DNA of 64,000 bases, from NCBI GenBank assembly GCA_964036045.1, contig OZ038379.1, positions 117,503,104 through 117,567,103 of the forward strand, written 5' to 3'. Shown here in pieces: positions 33,901 to 44,055 of the stretch (within the stretch, counting starts at the first letter, position 1; every line of letters starts with the position of its first letter). Source of the DNA: Eutreptiella sp. 'Long Island Sound 2002'. Its lineage: Eukaryota > Euglenozoa > Euglenophyceae > Eutreptiales > Eutreptiaceae. A program made the translations under genes and the position numbers. The notes under the pieces are model-generated. The model searched no databases. It was not told where the DNA came from and worked only from the letters and a program-made list of their open reading frames with translations.

Positions 33901-34981
33901 ATGATGTTATCCACCAAGGGATTGGCACATTCCCGGACAGGACCGAGTAGGTCCTCCATCATGCGCTTGAAAGCGGCGTTGCCATTCTTGGCGCCCAAAG
34001 GCACCACTTTCCACTGCATGGGCCCCAGCGGCGTCGACATCGCTGTGCAGGGCCTGGAGTCCGGGTGTAGCAGCATCTGGTGATAACCGTGTTTCAGGTC
34101 CAACACCGTGAAGATCTGCCTTTTCTGTTGTTTTTGGACCATGGAGTCGATCAGGGGAAGCGAGTACGAGTCGTGCTCGGTTTGCTCGTTCAAACCCCTT
34201 TAATCCACCACCAACCTCCATTCGCCCTTCTCCTTCTTGGGCACGATGAAGGCTGGGCTGGCCCACTCACTGTCGGAGGGTTCGATCCATCCTCCCTCAA
34301 TGAACTCGGCCAACAACTTCTTCATGGCCTCGGCCCGATCGCCCTGAAGTTGGTACTCCCGATGACGATAGATCTTCGGGTTTGGCTTCAGCTTGATCTT
34401 CGCTGTACCAAACTCCCCACGATGTGGAGGGTTCTTGTTGGCGACGCCACTGAATAGCCGCGGATAGGCATTGATCAGCCTCTCCTTCAGCTCGGCGACC
34501 TTCGGGTTCTCCTGGGCCTCTTCAGCCGCTTGCTTCGGTATAGATACAACTGACCGCACTGCGGTATAGGCCTCTTCTGGGTCCGATTCCGACTTCTCCT
34601 CGTCCGATATGCCGTCTTCATCGTCGTGGGGAGCTCCTCCCACCGATAATCTTCGGAAGTTTGCGGCCTCAGGCTGGTGACTGTCGCTATCGGCACCCAT
34701 TCTTGGAAAATCCCATGTTGGTGGGTCCGACCCAACCGGACCATCGTATTGGTCCGCGATATGATCCATGACCCTCGCCACGAGCTCGTCCTTCTGTTAC
34801 TTGCCGGTGACCAACATCTTTTCATCCCACCAATGCGGAGATGTGACCATGGCCCGCCTCTTTTTGGCTGCCACACGGTCGTGCATCCCCATTCGCATGT
34901 AGTTGACGACGTCGTCGATCTCGGATTGGGACAGGATGTCAATGCCATCCACTGGCTGATCCGTCCCCTCCTTGGGCTCAA
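30942..34981 (-). pseudogene. G2 pol: reverse transcriptase, RNase H, integrase, chromodomain
   Basis: Near-intact polyprotein. The first part (34,781-34,200) ends at a single in-frame TAA (GEWRLVVD, stop, RGLNEQ), apparently a Tyr codon changed to stop. The remaining 1,083 codons (34,193-30,942) are open. RT: TVLDLKHGYHQ, and the catalytic motif reads LVDNIIIGSG with Asp-Asn at 33,911-33,906 instead of Asp-Asp. RNase H: LRTDASDYAVG, REKETYAI, CTDHQSL, GKDSTVADCLSRWA. Integrase: zinc domain ending CAVCRATK, core MDVFAMPEV, CSDRGSQFVG, NGRAEVAG (DDE). Chromodomain near 31,504-31,345: TAEKILADRP, YKVRWKRF, DSWEP, with the aromatic cage residues. After that the frame runs on about 130 codons without motif, probably read-through. 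Confidence 0.93.
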
Positions 34982-36300
34982 ACATGACCTTCATGGGCAC
35001 CGCCTCCACCCTACGGATGAATGCTTCATCACCTGTGGGCTGGGGATGCGCCCCATCCACCAGGAAAGCTTTGGTACCCCACGCTTGACCCAGGGGAGGG
35101 CATTGATACACCCTTGGCGTCGATGAACAACTCCTCCTCTGGCCCGGATGACATCTCGTTCAGGGTGATGGAGTCCAGCGTCGACTTGAGACCCTCCAGC
35201 GGACATGGGGTGGATCCTATGCCGGTTATAACCAGGATCCCCTTCGCCCTATCCGCGACGATCTTCTCCACCGTACGTCTGGCATTGTCCAGGGAGCCAT
35301 GCCAATACATGGACCCCCACGCCTTCAAACCCCAATGCCTGTGCCAGGCTGAGTCTCCTCGATGCCAATGCCTCCTACACTTCCGCAAAAGTGGGGCATC
35401 CCGGGAGGCTAAGACGTCCGTCTCGGGCGTTTCGGCTCCCAGCGTCTGGATCATCTTGTCATACACCTGTGGCGCCATTCCATACTCCGTGAGCTGAACT
35501 CCGCGGTCTCCTCTGGACTTGGCACCCACAGCTTGCACCGCTCGGACGATCCGATCCTCTTCCTCAGCATTCCATTGGGATGATCCGCATGCATAATCCG
35601 TGGACAGCCATGTGAGGCATTCATCATCCTCCCGGACCAGCGTTGCACGATGGGGAAGGGCTCCAATGGCGTTGGCCACCATGAAGTCATACCCCATGAT
35701 CATATCCCAATCAGTAATGTCGGCCACATAGAAGTTCCCGGATAGAGTGCTTCTCTTCGCCTGATCAGGGCGGTTCAAGCGCTCATGCTCTCAGAATTCC
35801 ATACTGATAGTGGCCTCATGGGTACCACCACCCATGATCTCTCCATTGGCCACCTTCAAAGGCACCGGTCTACGGCTGGGCTGCAGGGATTCCTCCTTGA
35901 ACAACCCTCTCCGGACCAGGCTCACCTGGGCACCCGTATCCACCAACACATCCACCACCTTCTCCTCTCGTCCGCACCGTACTCGCATTTCAAGTGCAAC
36001 TGCCGCTCATCACCATGCGGTGTATGGACGACTCTCACGGCATGCAACTCTAGCACGTCCGGGTGCATCAGGACTTCAAGCGTATGGTCACGGATGGTGT
36101 AGATCTTGGGCTGGTCCTGCCCGTCCACGGGGCTCTCTGTGGTCGCTCCTTCCTTCTTGCCATGTCCCGTACCCACATGTACTTCCCTTGGCAGGGCCCT
36201 CCAGGGGTTGGGAGTGGCAAAACTCAGTGGTTTTGGCTCTTCTGGAGCCTTCTTCGGCACCTGATGTGCCTTCGCTTTCTCTGGGATTCCACTGATTTTC
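34797..36300 (-). pseudogene. G2 protease and protease-RT linker
   Basis: Retropepsin: VVDVLVDTGAQVSLVRRGLF with the catalytic DTG at about 35,940-35,932, then after a TGA at 35,791 the second half DWDMIMGYDFMVANAIGALP (about 35,718-35,660). The linker that follows (35,660-34,797) is unusually long and well conserved in appearance: LLRKCRRHWHRGDSAWHRHWG, SLDNARRTVEKIVADRAKG, STLDSITLNEMSSGPEE. Frame changes occur near 35,975 and 35,110, and a TAA at 34,797. The linker has the look of a folded domain I do not recognise. Confidence 0.75.
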
Positions 36301-36341
36301 GGAGGAGAGACCTCCGAGGTCCCACTCCCGTGGGGGCTCCT

Positions 36342-37448
36342 CTAGACTTGACTTCCCGCAGCCCCTTCCGGCTGCGATCCGCCAGGACTTTGTCCACCAC
36401 GCTGCTGGGCTTTGAGTTCCTCCAACGTCCTCAACATGTCCTCAGCAACTTCCTCGATCGACCTCACTCTTCGGTCTTGGCCAGGTCCACCACCATAGCC
36501 TCTTCCTCCGCCTCTTCCTTGGCCTTTGCCTTGGCCTTTTCCCCCGTCTCCGCCCTTCGCCTTCCAATCGGAAATCCGCTGCTCCTTGGGCTTCTTCTCG
36601 GGGTGGGCGGCGAAGTAGGCCTTCTTGTCCGCCTCATACACCTTGCACTGACGATGGTCGTGTGCATGGTTGTCTCCCTTACCATAACAGACCCAGCACC
36701 CGTCGTGCTGAGACCTGTACTCTTGGAACGAGAGCCGTGGGTTCCCGATCCTCCTTGGCTCTCTGCTCCTCTTGGGTCCCACCTGGCACCATCTGGACCG
36801 ATCCTGCCCATGGTTCCTCGCGTTGTGTGCCACAAACGCGAAGAAATGGGCCTCCTCGTGATCCTCCCGGGACCCAGTCCAGTGGTCTTGGCCACTTCCA
36901 CTACCATCCTCCGCGGAGTTGGCCGTGTCCTCCCGGATCTCCCGATGATGGCGGTCTTCTCGGTGTCCTCGTTGTCCATGACCATGTCGATCCTGAACGT
37001 GGGCCTCGTTCTTCGCATTGAGCTTCAACTCCACCGTGATGTACTTCACGATCTCGTCCAGGCTCATGCGGGCGAGGATGACTTGCATCCTCAGCTGCTC
37101 TCCACGCCTCCACTCCACGTTGTTGAGGCGCAGCAACCTTTGCCCCATGGCGTCTCCAAATACCTCCACGTACACGGCGTTCTTCAGTCCCAACATCCGG
37201 TTGGGCTCGCCCAGGTTCCTCCTGAAGAACTCCATGATACCCGCATGGGTATCCTCTGCCGCCATGATCCTCACCGCCACCCGCTTCTTGGCGCGCTTCT
37301 TCTCCTCGTCCTCCACTCGCCTCTTCAAGTGGCCGGGGGGGACGTCCTTCAGGAGGTGGCGCATCTCGCTGGCCTCGTTCCACTCCTCCACCAGCTTGAG
37401 GCATCTGCGGTACTTCCGCAGATACCGGTTCCACTCCCGGACCCGCAA
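36342..37448 (-). pseudogene. G2 gag, C-terminal half with zinc knuckle
   Basis: Helical capsid-like N-terminus (EWNRYLRKYRRCLKLVEEWN). Next is VKYITVELKLNAKNEAHVQD, a His/Arg-rich stretch, and a zinc knuckle variant CWVCYGKGDNHAHDHRQC (about 36,694-36,641) in which the His spacing is longer than the classic CX2CX4HX4C. A basic segment AHPEKKPKEQR and a Gly/Lys-rich RNA-binding region follow. It ends at TAG 36,342. The frame upstream is interrupted by a stop at about 37,449 and by frame changes. Confidence 0.75.
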
Positions 37449-39141
37449 CTAACCGCGGTCCAGCGGCAGTGGGATGGACCACAGGTCCTCCAGCTTCTGG
37501 TTCGGAGCGTCCACCCATCCTCCAACCACTGGAGGCAGGCCTGCTCCGTACGGATCAGTCCTTCCCGGAATTGATCCCGCAGCTCCTCCTTCAGGTCCTG
37601 CGCCAGCCGGTGTGGGAATGTCCGGCATACCCACTTGTCCCGTTGCGCTCCCCGCATCTCGCCGACGACCTCCTCGGCGAAGTCCTCCCAGTCCAGATGA
37701 AGTCATCCAGGTTGGACGGGTTCCCATCGTAATAGGGGATTTTGATTCCCCTGAGGTCGTCAATCCTGATGGCGTCTCCGACGTCCCCAGCCACTACTCA
37801 ACCGAGACGGATACCACCTGTGGCCGGGGGGTGTGAGTACACTCCCCGTACATCCCTCTCCTCCATGGAGTGCGGTCCAGTTGGGCCTGAACCCATAGGG
37901 TTTGGAATGCGGGAAGGACTTACTCCATCGGCTGTCCATATCCCCGGAGTGGGGTCCTTCGCCCACAGATTTCCGCCTGGGTGGCCTCGACCATGTCTGT
38001 CGGCGCTTCCCATGGTTCGCCCCTGCATGGTCTGGCTCTGGATCTCCTCTTCCGCATAAACTGCATGGGTATTCGTAATTGGCGGTAGATCCTGGGCGGC
38101 TTGGGACATCTGTACCGTTAGGCTCCTCGGGTCCGTGGTAACGTGCCCTTCCCGCATGGACCCAGCCGGTGCCGTGTGATCCCCGAGCATTGTGGATTCG
38201 CTGAACATGGGAACAAACGGCAGCGCACCCGGGTCAACACGCGGAGGCGCGTAGAGTGCCTCTCCAGGGCCGCCCATGGGTTTATCCATGGCGCTCCTGA
38301 GGGTCTCAACCCGCTCCACCAGCTCTGCCGCGGCCGGCTTTGCCGGGAGCTCCGGACCCGAGGCGAGGGGCTGTAGCTCCTCTAGCCTTTTCAGGGGTCC
38401 CGACATGTCCTCCACCAGGTGGAGGAGGCTGTCCACCACTCGCTGCTGCTTCTCCGGGGCCAACTCCAGATTCTCCCGGTACCGGTCCCGTTCCACTCGC
38501 AGCTCCTTCATGTCTTTCTCCGCGGCCGACTGGTCATCCAGGATCCCGGCGACGTCCTCCTCTAGGCCGTCCTTCGCGTTGTCCAGGCGGTCGAGTCGAT
38601 GCACGATAGCGTCCATCCCCATCTTTGGGTACTTGCCCATGAGGAAGGACACGTGCTCGCAGTGGCACTCAGCGTGCCTTCCGCCTGATCCATCGCATTC
38701 CGCGGTTCCCGGCGCCTCAGACTCATCGCCCATGGGCGTATCGCCTATGGCGTCCGTCTCTGGTCCCGTGTGCCGGGGCACAGGTGCCGTCCGGGCCCTG
38801 GCTGGCCTCTCCAAGCCCTCGGGGACGTGCTTCAGGGCGGGCTCGGAGGCCGTGTTCGCCCTTGTGGGCGGTCTGGCCGTCTCCTCCGACTCCGAAGTTT
38901 TCTCGTAGGCTGTCTGATAGCCCTCGGAGTGCTCGGAGTCCCACAGCCTGACCGGGCTGGGGTCCGTATCCATAGCCCCGGCGTCCTCTGCCGCGGGCTT
39001 GGGTGACCCACGCTTCGGGTAGCGCCGGGCCCGTCCTCCACTGCTGCCTGAATGGCAGGCCTCATCAGAGTCCTCCGCGGCGGAGCGGGGGTTGCATGCC
39101 TTTCGGCAGCAACGCTCACACATGGAGACCAGGTCCTCCAT
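37449..39141 (-). pseudogene. G2 gag, N-terminal half with coiled coil and capsid entry
   Basis: The frame is open from 39,447 to 37,798; the first Met after the primer site is at 39,141 (MEDLVSMCERCCRK), which I take as the likely start. Acidic, low-complexity sequence is followed by a strong heptad-rich coiled coil (about 38,640-38,280; DRLDNAKDGLEEDVAGILDD, KDMKELRVERDRYRENLELA). Beyond 37,798 the capsid continues in shifted frames as IKIPYYDGNPSNLDDFIW and CRTFPHRLAQDLKEELRDQF, typical of gypsy Gag. At least two frameshifts break it. Confidence 0.7.
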
Positions 39142-39349
39142 GTCACGTCCTCCTCTTCCCGAATGTCGTACTTCTCTTCGAGCTTCAACTTCCGGGGTTC
39201 GCGATGCTCTTGAACGTCTCAGTTCTTCTATGGCTCCAATCTCCGGCGTGGTCTCCACGGAGTCCACAATACGCACCCGGGGCGTACTTGGGCAGGGCTC
39301 ATAAGGGACCAAGTCCCCGGGTCGGCGGTAGGTAGTGGCAGCAGGTACG

Positions 39350-39361
39350 CCTCTGCTACCA
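39350..39361 (-). promoter_or_regulatory. G2 primer-binding site (initiator Met tRNA type)
   Basis: On the minus strand the 12 bases TGGTAGCAGAGG follow the upstream LTR end with no more than one base between. They match the complement of a widespread eukaryotic initiator methionine tRNA 3' end (CCUCUGCUACCA). This is the usual minus-strand primer for Ty3/gypsy elements and fixes the LTR boundary at 39,362. Confidence 0.85.
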
Positions 39362-40798
39362 TAAAGAAGGTTCCTACCACGACCGGCCTCTGCTGTGCCC
39401 CTTCCGCCTGTAACCCCTGCCGGTTTGCTCCTGATCGACGATTGCATTTATCAAAATCCAGGGTTCCAAATCAAAAAATATAGAAAATAAAATCCTCCTT
39501 CAACCCTGAATAGCAACCAGATCCCACAAATACAGCAATAACCCGATTCACAATCCAATCCACACTGCGGGCTTCCGTTCAGCACACCGGTCGTCTCACG
39601 GTGGCGGGCATGTACAAGAATTGCACCAAGAAAGAAAGCCCCGAAATTGGCATATGAACACCAATAAGGCAAAGTTGGGGAAATATGGAGACGTACACAT
39701 TCACAGCCATAGACCCCTCATTCTCTGGACTCAAGATCTTCCCTTGACTCACCAACATGATGCCCTGAACCCAATCAAATAAGATGGCTAAATGCCCTGT
39801 GTCACAAGTCACTACATAAACCCCAAAACTGTGTTCACTCCCAAGCCTATATATCATAGCCCAATAGGGGAGGTGGCGTGTCATGGCCTAGAGTGGCGGT
39901 CGGGACCATGCCCTACCCTGACAGAACCTTGGTTGGACTTGGTGTCGAATGGGCTTGGAGAAATGCCCCATGAGGATGACCTCACAACATGGCAAAATCA
40001 GGCAAATCACACCATTATGCCCAAAAGTCAATTATATACTCAAAAATGCATACGGCAAATATCCAAATGCTCCATGCATGTGTCAAACCGGAGAGTAATC
40101 CACAAGGGTGATATAGACCAAGCGTCCATGCCCAAGAATATCCCATCATTGGCTCCGAAACCCCTCCGGTTATGTACATGACATGCTTCACAAGTCAGCT
40201 CATGAGTTTGAGACCTAATTTTGTGAGGCCTCGTGTGCCAAGCCAAAGTGACCACGTGTTCTGGCAAATGGTGAGGTACAACACCGAAGCATATGCCAAC
40301 ATATAAGCAACATACCATAGTTCACAGATCTCTGGACACTTTACTGTTAGCCGACCAGTTGAGCACATAAAATACAAAAATGAGCATAAACTGAGGTCAA
40401 AAACATGCAAATATGTCCAAATATAAAGTTGTCATGATAGTATATCTCTATGCTCACCCATGATATCCGCGCATGGTTCAATATACAAATGATTGGAACC
40501 ATTTGCGAACAATTCCCCCACTTGGATCCCCAATCAGGCGCATGGAGATACCTTCGCCACTTGTAGCTACATGCCCCAAGAAAATGGGAGTGCACTCATG
40601 GATCTCCTTGCCAAACATACCATGAGCAATACATATGCGGTAGACTTAGTCTAGCGCTTTGAATTCCACAATTAAGACATGGGCAAAGCCCTTGTCACGT
40701 GTGGCTCCCCATCTCTTCGGCCACACGAAGATATATAACATGGGCGTGACCATATCGAAGCACACACCATGCATATAACACATACCCTCAAAAGTGGC
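39362..40798 (-). repeat. G2 upstream (5') LTR, outer end uncertain
   Basis: Partner of 28,567-30,003. It should contain the promoter and RNA start of G2, but no clear TATA box was identified. Its outer end at 40,798 is joined directly to LINE-A coding sequence without a target duplication, so either the LTR ends here or its remainder was lost in a rearrangement. Confidence 0.8.
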
Positions 40799-40809
40799 AC
40801 CAGACGGGC

Positions 40810-43282
40810 ATGCCGACCAACATGAACACGCGCCTGTGGAACCACCTGCAGCTTCTCCTCCCATCCGCACACCACGCCACACTCACCAACCACACGTGCC
40901 CAGAGGAAGGGCCTCTAGCGGTCCTCTGCGGGGACCTCCACCATCACCCCAAGGGCACCATCCACACCATAGACCTTGTCGGGGCCTCCATCACCGTAGT
41001 ATACGTCACCCTCCCCCAAATGCTGGTCCTGCACCACAGCGGGGCACACCACACCCCCTTTCTACAACTTCCTGAATGGCCTCAATACCGCCTCTTCCAC
41101 CTGTACCTCACGCAGACGGCACGAGCAGCGGAACACACTCTGCCGCGAAGCAGAGACATGCAAACAGCCTACCGAGAGTTCACAAAGCAACACCCCCGAC
41201 CCATTTCAGTGACACCGCCCTACGCACCCGCCGGCTCGAAACACGAACCTGTCCCCCCGGTGACGGGCCCAGTCCCACCACTAACCCTACTACTGGCCCC
41301 AATTGAGGCCAAACCCACGCAGACCACTGTCATCCACCACGGGGCAAAATGGCGCATACCGAAACACCACATGACCGCCCGAGACCTACCACAGGTCCCT
41401 CATGACTCCCAGAGCATGCCACGCACATGTTGGGCCTGTGACCCCGAGGCACCAACCACACCATGGCCCGTACTACACCTCATAGCACGCGACCACACCC
41501 ACCCCACAACCCACCTACCACCACAGGCCTACGCATGGGTAGCCCCATGGTTCCACCGCACCGACACTAACCCCACGGTAGCATGGAACCCCGACCACGC
41601 GCCCAAATGGCTCTTCACCACTACACCCACATGGCCCCGCCCCGACCCGGCAGGGGTCACCATCTGTTACAAGCATGTACAAGCCAGGCAGACCGGGCAA
41701 GCACGAGCACCCCTACTATCCGCTCCACCACTCCTGCCAGACACCGGAGCACCGAACACAAACCCTCACATGCCACAACCTAAACCCAGACACAGCCTAC
41801 ATCCTCCACTACATCTACTCCTACCTCACACAAGGACAGCCAGAGCAGGGACTCATAGCCCTGTCCCCCCAAGCGAAACACATCATCTCAAAAGGAATAG
41901 GGGTGTACGCCACCCCCATCCTGCAGCCCAGAACCCCAGTAGCCCACCTCGCCACGGGCCTCGCCATATACGCCTACCTGCCCATCAACCCATGCCGCCT
42001 CCCACAACCATCACCGGCGGACCGGCTCTTCTTCACCGACGCCTCAGGCAAATCCGCCCTCACGCCCATCACCGGGGGGGCCACCCTGCAGCTAACCCAC
42101 ACCGGAGGACACTACCACATGAACCACCACACGGGCCACACCACCTATGGGGCTTCCTTCCACGGGCAGCTAGGGGCCATGGCCGACGCCATCGCCGAGA
42201 TCGCTGCCCACCTACCCGCCCACCTCCCGCACATCGTCCGTGTCTGGTTTGTGGTAGACGCCACTGTCGACACACACCTGCTCCTCCGCATAGTAAGGCA
42301 ACCACTTCTCAAAGCCACCGCGAAGAGCCTCGGCACCCAGGCACTGCTGCTCTGGAAAGCCCTTCGCAGCCTTCCCCCCTACGTCCAACTCCACATCGTG
42401 AAACAAGAGTCCCACAGACACCAATACGAAAATGGTAAGGTCGACAACCAGGCAGTACACCAGCGCACAACGCACCCACCAGCCCTCCAGATCCCTGACC
42501 TCGGCCGAAACCACACACACCTCCAATACATACCCCCCGGACCCGAGCCCCATCAGACTCCGGACTGGGTACCAGAGGACGCCCCCTATTCCTCCCAGGA
42601 GAGAGCATACCACTACCCCAACCCCATCCAACATCTCGCCCGCGTGCTCGGCGACGCAGACGGCCGGGCGCACATCCAGGAGCTCCAGGACAGACTGCAA
42701 ATCCCCCTCTACCACTCAGCGCTGCGCCCAGCAAACGTCCCAGCCCACCTCCAAAAATGACGCATCCAGCTCCTCAGGGAGCAACTACCATTCCTCACCA
42801 GGGTCGCCAGATGGCTCGCCCGCAAACACATCCACGTCCCCAAAGAACACACCTGTTGCCCGTGCGACCACACCACCCCGGAGGACTGGGAACACTTCAA
42901 GAAATGCGCCCTCCATACAGGCAGGGACACGCTAGTGGGCTGGTCCCCGGCAGAAACCCTACGACAACACGAAGGATGGCCAACCCACAGCCACGCACAC
43001 CAAGCCACCGAACACCTCTTCCGGGATTCCCTGGTAAAAGAAGCCACCATGAGGGGGGCGGTGACACAGGCCCTGCACCGACACCTAACCAAACACACAG
43101 AAAGCCCCATGGAGGCAGCAGCGCACCTCCAGCTAGAGGCAGTCCGCAGAGCAGCGGCCCAAATGGTACACCGCCAACACCTCCTGTTAACACACGCGGA
43201 GCAACTCACCGACCCCACCGCCAGGGAACACATGCAGAGTCTCATCCATTACCATGCCGTGCATGACCCAGACGTCCACTAA
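40810..43282 (+). pseudogene. LINE-A2 ORF2: CWxC region, RNase H, zinc finger
   Basis: The frame 40,810 to about 41,680 holds NHLQLLLPSAHHATLT and RTCWACDPEAPTTPW. The frame then shifts to the one running from 41,675 to 43,282 with one TGA at 42,758. RNase H: RLFFTDASGKSAL (about 42,020), GASFHGQLGAMADAI, VWFVVDATVDTHLL, HIVKQESHRHQYENGKVDNQA. Zinc finger CCPCDHTTPEDWEHFKKC (about 42,856-42,909). The helical C-terminus ends VHDPDVH at the TAA 43,280. The 3' end overlaps the start of the next ORF by 29 bases. Endonuclease and RT are absent (5' truncation or deletion at the G2 junction). Confidence 0.85.
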
Positions 43283-43825
43283 CCCACTCCTCGCCCCGCA
43301 CGCGCCCCCCATCTCCATCCGCAGGCCTCCTAGACACGGACACAGCGCCCCGAGGCCCATCTCTCACTCAAGAAGCCACCTGGCACCGCCCAGCCCGGCC
43401 GAGCCCAACCAAGGCCAACCATACGTCGACGTAGACGCGCAAGACCCCGGCAACCCATCCAGCCCATCCCCCCCGGACCCGGGGCACCACTCCCTCACAC
43501 CGGCCACCATCCGCGACCCCGACCTCCTCCGAGCAACCCTCCAAGGTAGGGCCCCGACCACCCCCCTGGGCTGGTACCGCCTACAAGAGGACTGGACCAA
43601 GCTCACCGTCAAAGCCCTCAGGGACCTGACCACCCCAGGCAACGGCCTCCACGAGACCATCGTAGACCTTGTACTCTGGCGAGCCCGCAAACACACCCAG
43701 GGCCAAAACGTCTGGATCCCCCCCATCGAGTGGGGCCAGGCCCTGACACATGACAGCGACATCAACGTCACGCGTCGAGGGACCGTACGCCTACGACGGG
43801 CCCCAGCGGAGAAGGACCACCCAGC
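43254..43825 (+). pseudogene. LINE-A2 third ORF, part 1 (before the LINE-B insertion)
   Basis: The ATG at 43,254 overlaps the end of ORF2, an arrangement compatible with translational coupling. After a Pro/Ser-rich start, the folded part reads WYRLQEDWTKLTVKALRDL, GLHETIVDLVLWRARKHTQG and NVWIPPIEWGQAL (about 43,575-43,745). It ends APAEKDHP at the duplicated target, where LINE-B interrupts it. The apparent end at 43,844 is LINE-B sequence. The pattern (helix LxxxIVDLVLW, then a V-I-P strand and W-x-x-A-L) is compatible with the front of Ulp1/C48-type peptidases, but no database search was possible. Confidence 0.6.
43811..43825. repeat. LINE-B target-site duplication, left copy
   Basis: gaaggaccacccagc, 15 bases, identical to 51,911-51,925. 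Confidence 0.97.
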
Positions 43826-44055
43826 ATGCAGGATTAAAAATTGATGATGATTGCGACGTGTGCGCGTGTGACTCCGGGCGCTTGACTGACGAGATCAGAC
43901 CACAGACAGTGCCGTCTATCTCATTTCGACTGGACTTTCCTTTTTTCAGTCCATTTTACGTCTTTTTAAAGAATTCTCGATATTCTGACGCATCAGTCGC
44001 TTATCGCCGTGTTCCTTATTTTTTTCTGTGCTACTTACGTGTTTTCTTGGTACTG

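Larger units (their letters stand above)
28567..40798 (-). mobile_element. Ty3/gypsy chromovirus-type retrotransposon G2
   Basis: Minus-strand element with long direct repeats at 28,567-30,003 and 39,362-40,798 (constant offset of 10,795 bp, so no net indels). It has an initiator-Met-type primer site at 39,350-39,361, gag, protease, RT, RNase H, integrase and a chromodomain, in Ty3/gypsy order. Its left repeat abuts G1. Its right repeat ends abruptly at LINE-A sequence with no target-site duplication. The two repeats differ by scattered substitutions, so the insertion is not recent, yet pol is the best preserved coding region in the window. Confidence 0.9.
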
